64,000 bases of DNA, taken from Bacteroidota bacterium (GTDB lineage Bacteria > Bacteroidota > Bacteroidia > Chitinophagales > Chitinophagaceae). The stretch covers positions 22,412 through 86,411 of the forward strand of contig JAEWKC010000047.1 of the NCBI GenBank assembly GCA_023386235.1, read 5' to 3'. The notes beneath the pieces were generated by a model. The model saw only the letters and a list, made by a program, of their open reading frames with translations. It was not told the origin of the DNA and searched no databases. Below are positions 55,283-63,834 of this stretch, one piece after another (the stretch's first letter is position 1; each line of letters begins with the position of its first letter). Position numbers and translations under genes: made by a program.

Positions 55283-56680
55283 TTACAGGAAAAAATGAAT
55301 AATGGAATAGAATAAAGCGCCCATCAACGCGCTGATAGGAATAGTTAATACCCATGCCCATACAAGGCTTACGGTAACTCCCCAGCGTACCGCCGACAAC
55401 CGTTTAGTAGCGCCAACACCAATAATGGAACCTGTGATAGTGTGCGTGGTACTTACCGGGATTTTTAGCATCTCGGTCATAAATAAGGTAATGGCGCCGG
55501 CTGTTTCGGCAGCCACACCTTCAAAAGGTGTAACCTTCGTGATTTTAGTACCCATGGTTTTAATGATTTTCCAGCCGCCGCTAAGCGTGCCTAATGCAAT
55601 CATGGTATAACAGGCCAGCGGCACCCAGCTTACCATGCCGTCTAAACTGTATACAGTGGGGTTGAAAGCTACAAATGCGGCCATTATTATTCCCATTACT
55701 TTTTGAGAATCGTTTCCGCCATGTCCAATGCTGAATGCCGCTGATGAAACCAGCTGCATACGCTTGAACCATTTTTCCGCTTTATAATAGTTGAGAGAAT
55801 TGAGAAATAAAGAAAATACAGCCATTACCACCACTATGAAAGTCAGTAAAAACCATTTAATATTGTGCCCGAACAATAATACTTTTAAGAAGTAGGGTTT
55901 GCTGCTGTTCATGAGCTTATCGGCGTTTTCAAGATTTTTTTTCTTTACCATGTAGGAAGACTTTGCATCGTCTACTTCCATTTTTTGATGGTGAGATAAC
56001 GATTCCAGATCCATGCCCTGATATTTTGTCGAAACTTCTTTATGCTTTATTTCTGCCTGTACATATTCGGTTCTGTATTGTTCTACGCCGGTAGCAGGAT
56101 TGTGCATTACGCTTATAAACAGCCATAGCATACCTACTATTACGGCAAGCGAAATAAGCTTTGGCCATATTGTTTTTCTAAATGAATTAAGAAACCAGAC
56201 CGAAATAATAAAAGCCATTATCATACCCAGTAAAGGCGCCAGTATAATAAACAGCAGGGTAGGAAGTATTTTATCCATGCTTACAATTTCGGTAATGCCC
56301 AGCCCATCGCCTGTGTGGCTGATATAGGCATAGCAAACCGCGGCGCCTGCAAAGCCGCCTATCAGGGTATGCGAAGAGCTTGACGGGATACCAAACCACC
56401 AGGTAAGCAGGTTCCAGGAAATGGCTGCTACCAGCCCGGCTAATATTACATATAAGGTTACAAAATCTGACTTCACTATTTTTCCTACGGTTTCAGCCAC
56501 ACCATGATCAAAAATAAAATAAGCGGCAAAGTTGAAAAATGCGGCCCATAAAACAGCCTGAAAAGGTGTAAGTACTTTAGTGGAAACTACCGTAGCTATT
56601 GCGTTTGCGGCATCGTGGAAACCATTGATAAAGTCGAATATGAGGGCAAGAATTATTACAATAATCAGTAACGTAAGCAT
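55283..56680 (-). CDS. pit: Pit-family inorganic phosphate transporter
   Basis: A 465-residue low-affinity phosphate transporter with ten or more membrane helices. The two inverted Pit signatures are visible: FINGFHDAANAIATVVST near the N-terminus and SIGHGGNDSQKVMGIIMAA in the second half, along with GIPSSSSHTLIGGFAG and IPVSTTHTITGSIIGVG. Between the two halves lies a charged soluble insert (about residues 205-265) that is common in Bacteroidota Pit proteins. It follows the DUF47 gene by 48 bases on the same strand, the normal pairing. Confidence 0.92.
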   Translation of the reverse strand: MLTLLIIVIILALIFDFINGFHDAANAIATVVSTKVLTPFQAVLWAAFFNFAAYFIFDHGVAETVGKIVKSDFVTLYVILAGLVAAISWNLLTWWFGIPSSSSHTLIGGFAGAAVCYAYISHTGDGLGITEIVSMDKILPTLLFIILAPLLGMIMAFIISVWFLNSFRKTIWPKLISLAVIVGMLWLFISVMHNPATGVEQYRTEYVQAEIKHKEVSTKYQGMDLESLSHHQKMEVDDAKSSYMVKKKNLENADKLMNSSKPYFLKVLLFGHNIKWFLLTFIVVVMAVFSLFLNSLNYYKAEKWFKRMQLVSSAAFSIGHGGNDSQKVMGIIMAAFVAFNPTVYSLDGMVSWVPLACYTMIALGTLSGGWKIIKTMGTKITKVTPFEGVAAETAGAITLFMTEMLKIPVSTTHTITGSIIGVGATKRLSAVRWGVTVSLVWAWVLTIPISALMGALFYSIIHFFL

Positions 56681-56728
56681 GTAATGAAATTATTTGAATA
56701 AATAATTAAATGGTAATTCAGAGAAAGA

Positions 56729-57397
56729 TTAAGAATATTTAATGATGATGGATTCTATAACATTCGCCACATCTTCTAACTCATCTGTAGTTTTTTCCAT
56801 CATCTGATAAATTTCTCTTTTCTTGATTACAATTTTGGCTTCCGTTTCTCTTTCAAATAATTCTTCAATACAATGATCGTATACATCATCGGCCTGGTTT
56901 TCAATGCTGTTGATTTTTACCAGCGATTCTGTAAGCGTTTTTAAATCTTTTTTATTTCTTAAAGCATATACAGCTTTTTTCACTTCTATGGTGCCTTCAA
57001 CTATAAGATCTGTCAATTTCCTGATACCTTTATCTGTAAGGTCTACATTGTACAGATGCATTCTTTTAGACGAGGCGTAGATGCCGTCGCATATATCGTC
57101 TAATGCCGATGCCAGCGCGTGAATATCTTCTCTGTCGAAAGGTGTAATAAAATTGCGGCCAAGCTCGGTGAGTAAATGATGTGTTTCGTTATCGTTCTTA
57201 TGCTCTAAATCTTCTATTTTAGAGAAAAGCGTTGTCCTGTGGTCGTAGTTTTCGGAGTACACCAGCTCTTTTATTACATTTCCCATTTCTTCAACTGTGT
57301 TGGCAGTTGACTCAAACAGGTCATAAAACATTGTATTTTGTGGTGTAAATAATCGTCCGATTGTATTAACAAATCCCATCTTTTTTAAATTTCGCAC
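56729..57397 (-). CDS. DUF47/PhoU-like phosphate transport accessory protein
   Basis: A 222-residue helical protein of the DUF47 (PhoU-related) family, typically encoded just before a Pit transporter and thought to regulate it. Recognisable stretches are FYDLFESTANTVEEMGNVIK, FITPFDREDIHALASALDDI and IYQMMEKTTDELEDVANVIE, with acidic metal-binding-like clusters. It is first in a two-gene unit with the Pit gene. Length is usual for the family. Confidence 0.88.
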   Translation of the reverse strand: MRNLKKMGFVNTIGRLFTPQNTMFYDLFESTANTVEEMGNVIKELVYSENYDHRTTLFSKIEDLEHKNDNETHHLLTELGRNFITPFDREDIHALASALDDICDGIYASSKRMHLYNVDLTDKGIRKLTDLIVEGTIEVKKAVYALRNKKDLKTLTESLVKINSIENQADDVYDHCIEELFERETEAKIVIKKREIYQMMEKTTDELEDVANVIESIIIKYS

Positions 57398-57510
57398 AAA
57401 AGTAAAATAAGTTAGGGTAAGCTAATTAGGTAATAAATAATTAATTTAAAATTAATATTAAAAAAGGCATTGTGGATAATATGTGTAAAATAGAGATGTT
57501 GTAAATAAAT

Positions 57511-57542
57511 AAAGCAGGCACAAATTGTATTATGCCTGCTTT
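57511..57542 (-). terminator. Terminator behind tmRNA
   Basis: AAAGCAGGCA (57511-57520) pairs with TGCCTGCTTT (57533-57542) around a 12-base loop. It lies a few bases beyond the 3' end of tmRNA, and on the minus strand it is followed by T-rich sequence. Confidence 0.85.
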
Positions 57543-57548
57543 ATTATA

Positions 57549-57925
57549 GGTGGAGCTGAGCGGGGTCGAACCGCTGTCCAAACATAGTCGCCATAAGTTT
57601 TCTACATGCTTATTTCTTTATTATTTGTCGGCAATAAGAAGGAAAAGAACAAACCTGGCCTATTGCTTAACCGGATAATCTTAAACGTTTGTCACGATAT
57701 TCAAACGCAGCATCCTGTATTTGTTGAATGAGTCGGCGGAGGAGCGTGGTTACAGAAAAACCGGCTCAACTCGGCCCTAATGACTAACTAATCACTGATT
57801 AGGCAGCCATGGCATAATTGTTATTGCCATTTATAGTTTGAGTATTCATATTTAAGTGCTAATTACACAACGCACTGCATGCTTATACCTATAATTACTT
57901 ATGCTGTCAAAACCAATACAGCCCC
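57549..57925 (-). ncRNA. ssrA: tmRNA (SsrA), tag peptide GNNNYAMAA
   Basis: On the minus strand the RNA begins GGGGCTG at 57925 and ends with the T-arm GGTTCGACCCCGCTCAGCTC and discriminator A at 57551; the two ends pair as a tRNA-like acceptor stem with one G-U pair. The final A of CCA is not encoded (the DNA reads CCT). The tag reading frame runs from 57828 to 57799 and gives GNNNYAMAA and a TAA stop, a tag of the kind known in Bacteroidota. It rescues stalled ribosomes and marks the unfinished protein for degradation. I fixed the ends by eye, so they may be a few bases off. Confidence 0.93.
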
Positions 57926-57951
57926 ATAATATTTTTCAAAGAACCAAACAA

Positions 57952-57959
57952 CAAAGATA
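57952..57959 (-). promoter_or_regulatory. -7 promoter box of tmRNA
   Basis: On the minus strand a perfect TATCTTTG lies 26 bases upstream of the mature 5' end of tmRNA, which is then formed by RNase P. I do not see a well-spaced TTTG box. Confidence 0.55.
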
Positions 57960-58100
57960 CGTTTTGTTGCAAACAATAACTACCCTTAGAACGCAAAATA
58001 TAAAGTAAGTTTAATTTTTTTTACAAATGATTAAGAGTTGTATTTTATTGAAGGTGAGATTATTATATTAATTTAGTTGAAACCTTGTAAACTATTATAT

Positions 58101-58379
58101 ATGCTAAAAGAATTTTCTTACAATTTATCTGACAACGATGATATTCAGGAAGCCAAGAATATCAATAAAAAAAGAGAAGCTGAAATCACCAAAATTATTG
58201 AGGATAAGCTCTCTGCATTTAAAAATGCATTTGAAGAACAAAATGTTACTTATGAAATAAGATTTTTGCAGGGAGATGGCGAATTGGAAATATTCGGGCT
58301 GGAACCGGAAACCACATTGCTTTCTGATGTAGAGAATGCTGTGCAGGATATTCCTACGTTGATAAACACAGATGAATAA
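58101..58379 (+). CDS. Small acidic protein of unknown function
   Basis: A 92-residue soluble protein beginning MLKEFSYNLSDNDDIQEAKN, with a charged helix (NKKREAEITKIIEDKLSAFK) and a strand-rich end (VTYEIRFLQGDGELEIFGLE). I recognise no family. I use ATG 58101 instead of a TTG at 58077. It is a single gene that ends at a shared terminator with the lipoprotein gene converging from the other side. Coding-like composition supports it, but there is no homology I can name. Confidence 0.55.
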   Translation: MLKEFSYNLSDNDDIQEAKNINKKREAEITKIIEDKLSAFKNAFEEQNVTYEIRFLQGDGELEIFGLEPETTLLSDVENAVQDIPTLINTDE

Positions 58380-58380
58380 A

Positions 58381-58413
58381 AAATAGGAATGCTGTAAAAA
58401 AACATTCCTATTT
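58381..58413. terminator. Bidirectional terminator between convergent genes
   Basis: AAATAGGAATG (58381-58391) pairs perfectly with CATTCCTATTT (58403-58413) around an 11-base loop, serving the small acidic protein gene from the left and the DUF4397 gene from the right. Confidence 0.85.
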
Positions 58414-58442
58414 GTTTGGTAAGCTCAGCGTTAAAAAACGTT

Positions 58443-59123
58443 CTAATGCTTCATCATGCCTACATAAATTTTGCCTTCGTCGGTCAAAGACTTGAAGCCG
58501 CTGGCAAAAAATGTATTGATAGTGCCGGCGCTAAGCTCTTTTGCTTCGGAAGTGGCTAAAACCTCAGAAGTGCCGCTCGCTTTGGCTTCTATGATTACGG
58601 AGGCGGCTTTTTTTACCCGCATGAATTCCACAGCCGATTTGTAATTTACGTCCTTAGCTATCGGTGTAGCTTCTCCTTTAATATAAAAGTCCATTTTAGC
58701 TACGTCAGGAACCATATTGGCAAACCTGATGCGCGCAGAATCCTGCGAAACGCTTACAATACTGTCTTTTAATACCACCAGATCCATCTTGCTTAAGGTA
58801 TCTGCCAATACAAGAGAATAGTATTTTTTAGACTCAATTACTACATCTTTATTCAGCCATTCTTTTGTTCTGTCTTTATTGGTTACCTTTACTTTATAAG
58901 TGCCCGGTTGTGCATACACACGAGCTTTATACTCTTTATAATCCATTTCTACCGGCTGCCCGCCAATGAAAACCAGCAGGTCGGCAGTTTTTGCAGACGC
59001 GTTTATCATATTCAATAAGCCCGGAGTGGGTTGCTGGGGACCGTCAGACGTAGGAAGACAAGACGTAAATAAAATACCGGTAAGCAGCAGGAATATCCCT
59101 GCAGGAATCAATAGTTTTTTCAT
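58443..59123 (-). CDS. DUF4397-domain lipoprotein
   Basis: A 226-residue lipoprotein (lipobox LFTSC, about residue 22). The rest has the DUF4397 look of repeated beta-rich units: LLNMINASAKTADLLVFIGG, the PGTYKVKVTNKDRTKEW stretch, and in the second half IRFANMVPDVAKMDFYIKGE and GTINTFFASGF. The function is unknown; such proteins sit on the outer membrane. I use ATG 59123 over an upstream TTG. It is a single-gene unit with its own terminator. Confidence 0.8.
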   Translation of the reverse strand: MKKLLIPAGIFLLLTGILFTSCLPTSDGPQQPTPGLLNMINASAKTADLLVFIGGQPVEMDYKEYKARVYAQPGTYKVKVTNKDRTKEWLNKDVVIESKKYYSLVLADTLSKMDLVVLKDSIVSVSQDSARIRFANMVPDVAKMDFYIKGEATPIAKDVNYKSAVEFMRVKKAASVIIEAKASGTSEVLATSEAKELSAGTINTFFASGFKSLTDEGKIYVGMMKH

Positions 59124-59233
59124 CGCAATCAAGTGTTTTTTTTAATTAAGAAATTGAATGTACTTTTCTATATACGCTGATTTTGAGCTGAACGATACAG
59201 TCAGGATAAAATTTATTGCTGCCAATAGTTGTT

Positions 59234-59692
59234 TTATACGGTTCCAAATACTTTACCGTTGAAGGTGTGTGTACAACAATTACAAAATGGTTTCATATCA
59301 CTTGCCTGAAGCTCCGGATCAGATAGCTGCAATATGTTATTTTCATCAACATATAAACCTGAGAAATAGGTAGCTTCTCCAACTCTAACAAATTTTTTTT
59401 TATCATCTTTATTTAGCGCTACCATCCAAAAAATAGGTTCAGTTTTATCTAACCTTGACTTGGCTTCACTAAAAACTTCATTCCAATGTGAACCGACTTT
59501 CGATAATAAAAATCTAAACAGTGGCGTATAATCCAATCCTCGTTCTTTTTTGCCAAACATTGTTCCTTTAGTTTGTTCTACTGTAGCTCTTTTTTTATTT
59601 CTGGAATGTTTAAAATCTCCACCAAAATGATGATGAACGCCCGCTGCTTTAGTATTAACCTTCCTGTAAAGTTTGGATTTCTGTTTATCCAT
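59234..59692 (-). CDS. Conserved-looking small protein with Cys/His-rich end
   Basis: A 152-residue protein with a basic start (KLYRKVNTKAAGVHHHFGGD), a middle block (YTPLFRFLLSKVGSHWNEVF, EPIFWMVALNKDD) and a C-terminal CNCCTHTFNGKVF that looks like a metal site. I believe similar proteins occur in other bacteria but cannot name the family. The first 115 bases are also read, in another frame, as the end of the truncated helicase; this gene is the more protein-like reading there. Confidence 0.65.
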   Translation of the reverse strand: MDKQKSKLYRKVNTKAAGVHHHFGGDFKHSRNKKRATVEQTKGTMFGKKERGLDYTPLFRFLLSKVGSHWNEVFSEAKSRLDKTEPIFWMVALNKDDKKKFVRVGEATYFSGLYVDENNILQLSDPELQASDMKPFCNCCTHTFNGKVFGTV

Positions 59693-61656
59693 TTTGGTAT
59701 ATTTAATTTTTCCAAATTAGCTTCAATATCTTCTATTTCAATATCTTTAATTCGATCAATAAACGAACGATCTAAAATAAATTTTCCAGTTTTATCAATA
59801 AAATTTTTTACCAATCTATGGACCTGTAAGAACCGTTCTATGGATTTTTCAAAGGAACCAAACGAAGATTCGAATCGTTTTACTAAAATACGACGCATAA
59901 AATCGTATAAGTTTTTCTGCTGGTTGTATTGTCGATTTCCAAATTCATCAAGTTTATCACTTAATATTTTTTCATAACTGAACGGCTGATAAATGGCACC
60001 CGTAAAAACACCATTCTCGGCAAAATATTTACTGATGATATTGTCATAGAATTCATCTTGCTCCGTATCTAAATAAAAAAAAATTTCTTCAGGATCTTTC
60101 ACTTTCGACAAATCGCCTACTTCTTTTGCGTAAATATAATCTTGTTTTAAATCCAAACGATTTCGGCGGATTACTACTGGACTTATGATACGTTTGATAT
60201 CGTTTGAAAGTCTTTGGGTTTGAATTTTTACCTTCTTAATATCAATTGGGAGATTTTCGTCTATTATTGTAGTATAAATATTTTCTGCCTGCTTTCTTTT
60301 TTTATCATCTGCAGAATTCCAATTTTTAAAAATAACAGATAATTGTTTGTATTCATAGTTTAAACGACTGAATTTACCTGCCAGATTATCCTCTAAAGAG
60401 ATAGTTGATTTTCCAGGAACAATAAACAGCTTTAATAAAGAAAAAATGTCAGCTGGAGAATTGTTAAATGGAGTTGCTGATAAAAGAATTACTTTTTTAC
60501 CACGACAAATCATAGATAAAGCTTCATAATCAGAAGTATCCTGATTACGAAAATAATGGGCTTCATCTACTATCACTACTTCAAAATCTCTTCCTTCAAT
60601 GTTATCTGCTATTCTATCAATTATTCCACGACTGTATACCTGCCAGTTGTGTAATCCAAACTTTTCTAAATATTCCCACCAACCACTGTCTTTTTTTTCG
60701 GCATCTCCCATTAATCCGGGAGGACAAATAATGATACCCCGTTTATTCATCTGTCGAGCAATCATTGAAGCAATAACCGATTTTCCTAAACCTACCACAT
60801 CGGCAATAATACAACCATTATGTTCTTTAATCATTTGTATCGCTTGATTCACAGCATCTGACTGGTAACTGAATTTTTTAAGCTCTATCTTATCCAATAG
60901 CGCATCTAAATCCACTTCTTCATTTTCCTGGTTTTGTAGATCGAGGTAAGTTTTTATAACTAAGCAATAGGCTTCAAAAGGTGTTATTGTAGCAACTTGT
61001 GTTTTATTTTTGATAAAATCAATCAATATTTTGCGATTATCTAAATGCTCAGTAATTGGAGTTGCCCGCTCCCATAATTCATCAAAATACTGAACTGCAT
61101 CTGCATAACCATAATCTTTAATTTCTACATTAAATTCTTCTTGATTATGAAGTCCCGAACGTGTTAAATTACTACTTCCTGTTATAAATTGTCCGGGCAT
61201 ACCTTGTTTTTCTGCCTGATCTTCATTTAGATGGAAGAGATATAATTTTGCGTGATTGGGATTTTCTGTTTTACGAATTTCCAATCTGTTTTCTTCAATC
61301 ATTTGTACAAAAAATCCCACTTGATTATAAAATTCTTCGGTATCCATTGCTTCATTATTCAATGCAAATCCCAACGAAATAAGATAATTTTGAAACACCT
61401 CATCATTTGAGAATTCTTCATCCAATTTTTCAGCATATTCGATAATGCTTCCCGCGTGTTGAAATACTTGCAAACCGACCAGTATTTTCAATTTTTGTTC
61501 AGGCTTTTTCTGCAAACTTTGATAAATCTCCGCCCAACCGTTGAAGTAAAAAAATCCTACTAAGAATTTAAGCTCATCACTAATAGAAATCAAAGTATTA
61601 AGTCTTCCTTTTAGTGTCTTTTGTTGTTTGTTATTGGTAATAAAATTATTCGACAT
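59578..61656 (-). pseudogene. Truncated SNF2-type helicase with phospholipase D-like domain
   Basis: A 692-residue reading frame. Residues about 1-200 are a phospholipase D-like nuclease domain (HAKLYLFHL, GSSNLTRSG). Residues about 250-430 are the first RecA domain of a SNF2-type helicase: DVVGLGKSVIASMIARQM (Walker A), VDEAHYFRNQ and LLSATPFNNSPADIFSLL. The second RecA domain with the arginine-finger motif is missing; relatives run to about 1,000-1,100 residues. The last 38 residues or so are an out-of-frame reading of the next gene. The remnant cannot be a working helicase, though the nuclease-like part could survive. Confidence 0.72.
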
Positions 61657-63016
61657 TGTATTTAGTGATAAAGTAATTGATATATTGTTTTAAATACGTC
61701 CCTAAATAATAAGGCAAATTCATTAACAAGTAAGGTTTCCCTTCTGGTGTAACGGTTTCTTCAATGTTGAATTTTCCCCCATACATTCTGACTGCGAATG
61801 GATGAGGAGCTTTATTTACAAATTGATGTAAGGATTTCAAACTTCCCGTTTTCCCCGATTTGATTTCAACAGGAATCAGAAATTTCCCGTGGGCAATGAC
61901 CAAATCCACCTCTGCTGATGATTGCGTTTTGTCTCGAACCCAAAAGTTGGTCTTTTTATAATCCGTAGTATTCAAAGACAAAACTTCCTGATTGATAATG
62001 TGGGGTACAATCGCTCCTTTGTATGCTTCGCTAAGGTCTTTCATTAGCAACAAATCGGCTTGAATATTCAAATCAAAATTTAATATCCCTGTATCCAAAA
62101 ATTGCAATCGGGGTGATTTTTTATAATCCGGAAGAATAGGCGGCTCTACATTGGTGCAAGGATAAATTACCTGAATGACCTTTGCTGCATCCAAGTTAGT
62201 GAATGCTTCGCTCACTTCCCTCGACTTATAATTGGAATGTCCAAAATTTTGAAATTTAATCCGTTGGTCAACAAATGATGCGGCAGTATTTACAATATGT
62301 TTCATCACATTTTCTTCCGATTTACTATCTGCGTATTTTATCACATCATCTTTGTAGGTATTCCAAATACTTTCATAAGTCTGTGGAAGTGCTAATAAAT
62401 CTTTATGAGCAACATAGTTGGCAACAATTTCAGGCATTCCCCCAATAATACAATAGGTGTGAAACTCTTTCATCAAAAGTTCGTGAGCAATGTCGTCAAC
62501 GGGAACATTCCGAAATCTTTCCAACAAATTATTTTTCCCCTGTGCTTCAAGATATTCCTGAAAATTTAAAGGAAACAAATACAGATAATTAATCCTACCT
62601 ACTGGATAATTTTTAGTTTTCTTTAAGGTATGCTCCAGCAAAGAACCCGCAGCAATGACATTCAATTCCGGCAAGTCCTCATAAAAATAACGCAAAAAAG
62701 AAATTGCTTTTTCGGATTCCTGGATTTCATCAATAAAAAGCAGTGTATTTGGGAAATCTTTTGGGGAGATTTCATTTTTTAATGCCAAAAAATTGACCAA
62801 TTCTTGCACACTATTACTCCGTTCTACGAGATTGGCATCTTCGCTTTTCTCTAAATTAAGCTCTATAAAATGGGTATAACTTTCCCCAAAACTACGAACC
62901 AAGGTCGTTTTTCCTACTTGTCGAGCTCCTCTTAGTATCAACGGTTTGGCATTAGAACTCGTTTTCCATTGAACTAACTCATCAAAAATATGTCGTTTAA
63001 AATTCATTCTTATCAT
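61646..63016 (-). CDS. AAA_14/DUF4143-family ATPase
   Basis: A 456-residue protein: an AAA-type ATPase domain with LILRGARQVGKTTLVRSFG (Walker A, about residues 25-43) and NTLLFIDEIQESEKAISFLR (Walker B), then a DUF4143 domain with a PD-(D/E)XK-like C-terminal core (SSAEVDLVIAHGKFLIPVEI, then KSG). Such genes are frequent in accessory DNA of Bacteroidota; a defence or transcription-related role is often suggested but not shown. ATG 63007 is an alternative start. It overlaps the truncated helicase frame by 11 bases. Confidence 0.87.
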   Translation of the reverse strand: MIRMNFKRHIFDELVQWKTSSNAKPLILRGARQVGKTTLVRSFGESYTHFIELNLEKSEDANLVERSNSVQELVNFLALKNEISPKDFPNTLLFIDEIQESEKAISFLRYFYEDLPELNVIAAGSLLEHTLKKTKNYPVGRINYLYLFPLNFQEYLEAQGKNNLLERFRNVPVDDIAHELLMKEFHTYCIIGGMPEIVANYVAHKDLLALPQTYESIWNTYKDDVIKYADSKSEENVMKHIVNTAASFVDQRIKFQNFGHSNYKSREVSEAFTNLDAAKVIQVIYPCTNVEPPILPDYKKSPRLQFLDTGILNFDLNIQADLLLMKDLSEAYKGAIVPHIINQEVLSLNTTDYKKTNFWVRDKTQSSAEVDLVIAHGKFLIPVEIKSGKTGSLKSLHQFVNKAPHPFAVRMYGGKFNIEETVTPEGKPYLLMNLPYYLGTYLKQYINYFITKYNVE

Positions 63017-63043
63017 AAAACAAACCCAAATTTACTAAATTTC

Positions 63044-63100
63044 TGTAACAAAACAAGGGTAATTTTTATTTTATTTTGTAACAAAACAAAGGCAATTTTT
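63044..63100. repeat. Two 24-base direct repeats before the ATPase gene
   Basis: TGTAACAAAACAAGGGTAAT with TTTT (63044-63067) recurs at 63077-63100 with two differences, so the copies start 33 bases apart. They lie 28-84 bases upstream of the ATPase start and may be a regulator-binding array or simply tandem duplication. Confidence 0.6.
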
Positions 63101-63215
63101 CTAATAACTTAATTTCTGCCTTTTTACAAAACTACTTACAGTCAATCTGTGAACGTTTAAAATTCTGCCAATAGCGGAATACGAAACTTTTTTATCGAAT
63201 AATGTTTTAGAATAT
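63101..63215 (-). pseudogene. Remnant of a recombinase C-terminal helix-turn-helix
   Basis: On the minus strand a frame reads KKVSYSAIGRILNVHRLTVS and SFVKRQKLSY before a stop at 63101-63103. This is the helix-turn-helix end of a serine recombinase, in a different frame from the helix-turn-helix of the neighbouring pseudogene. It has no start of its own. Confidence 0.55.
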
Positions 63216-63820
63216 TTCAATCTTCTCTCTTTTGATAAATCGTGCTAAAGTTCCTCGTGCCACACCTAATTTTTTACTGAGTTGAACTTGGGACATACCT
63301 TTTTCTAAATAATTCTTTATAATTTCTTTTTTGCCTGTTAATTTAACGGTTTTGGATAAAACCCCTTTTGGTCTTCCAATATGAATTCCTTCTGCCTTTT
63401 TTCTTGCTAAAGCTTCTTTGGTCTTTGTGAAATTAAATTTCTTTCAATTTCGGCAGATAAACTAAATGCAAATGCTAAAACTTTTGAACTAATATCACTC
63501 CCCAAACGGTAATTATCTTTTATTGTCCAGACCTGAATGTCATTTTTCATACATTCATTAAGAATACTCATTATCATAAGTAAATTTCTACCTAAGCGAG
63601 AAAGTTCAGAGCATATAAGAATATCATCTTTTTTTAGCTTTTCTAATAGTTCTCCTAATTTTCTTTTATCAACATCTTTTGTCCCACTGATAGTTTCCTC
63701 AATCCAACAATCAACTTTTAACGTTTCTTTTTTACAAAATTTCTTTATTTCAAATCGTTGATTTTCTACTGTTTGTCTATCAGTGCTTACTCTAATGTAA
63801 CCATATACCATAATAATCAT
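63207..63820 (-). pseudogene. Frameshifted serine recombinase (resolvase family)
   Basis: The N-terminal 130 residues are a serine resolvase catalytic domain: VYGYIRVSTDRQTVENQ with the catalytic Ser, DDILICSELSRLGRNLLMIM, and LSAEIERNLISQR. The frame then breaks (near 63420) and stops at PKKL. One frame over, the usual continuation appears: KEALARKKAEGIHIGRPKG and a helix-turn-helix ending GVARGTLARFIKREKIEIF at 63207. A one-base deletion in an A-rich stretch explains this. The gene is thus a disabled Tn3/Hin-type site-specific recombinase. Confidence 0.82.
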
Positions 63821-63834
63821 TTTTTAAATTGCTA

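Noticed and set aside
57681..57691. Sixth operator, TTAAACGTTTG
   Set aside because: It lies within the tmRNA, on the wrong side of any promoter and without the -33/-7 arrangement of the five genuine sites.
63152..63160. GAACGTTTAA as an operator half
   Set aside because: It is part of the codons for LNVHRL in the recombinase remnant and has no promoter next to it.
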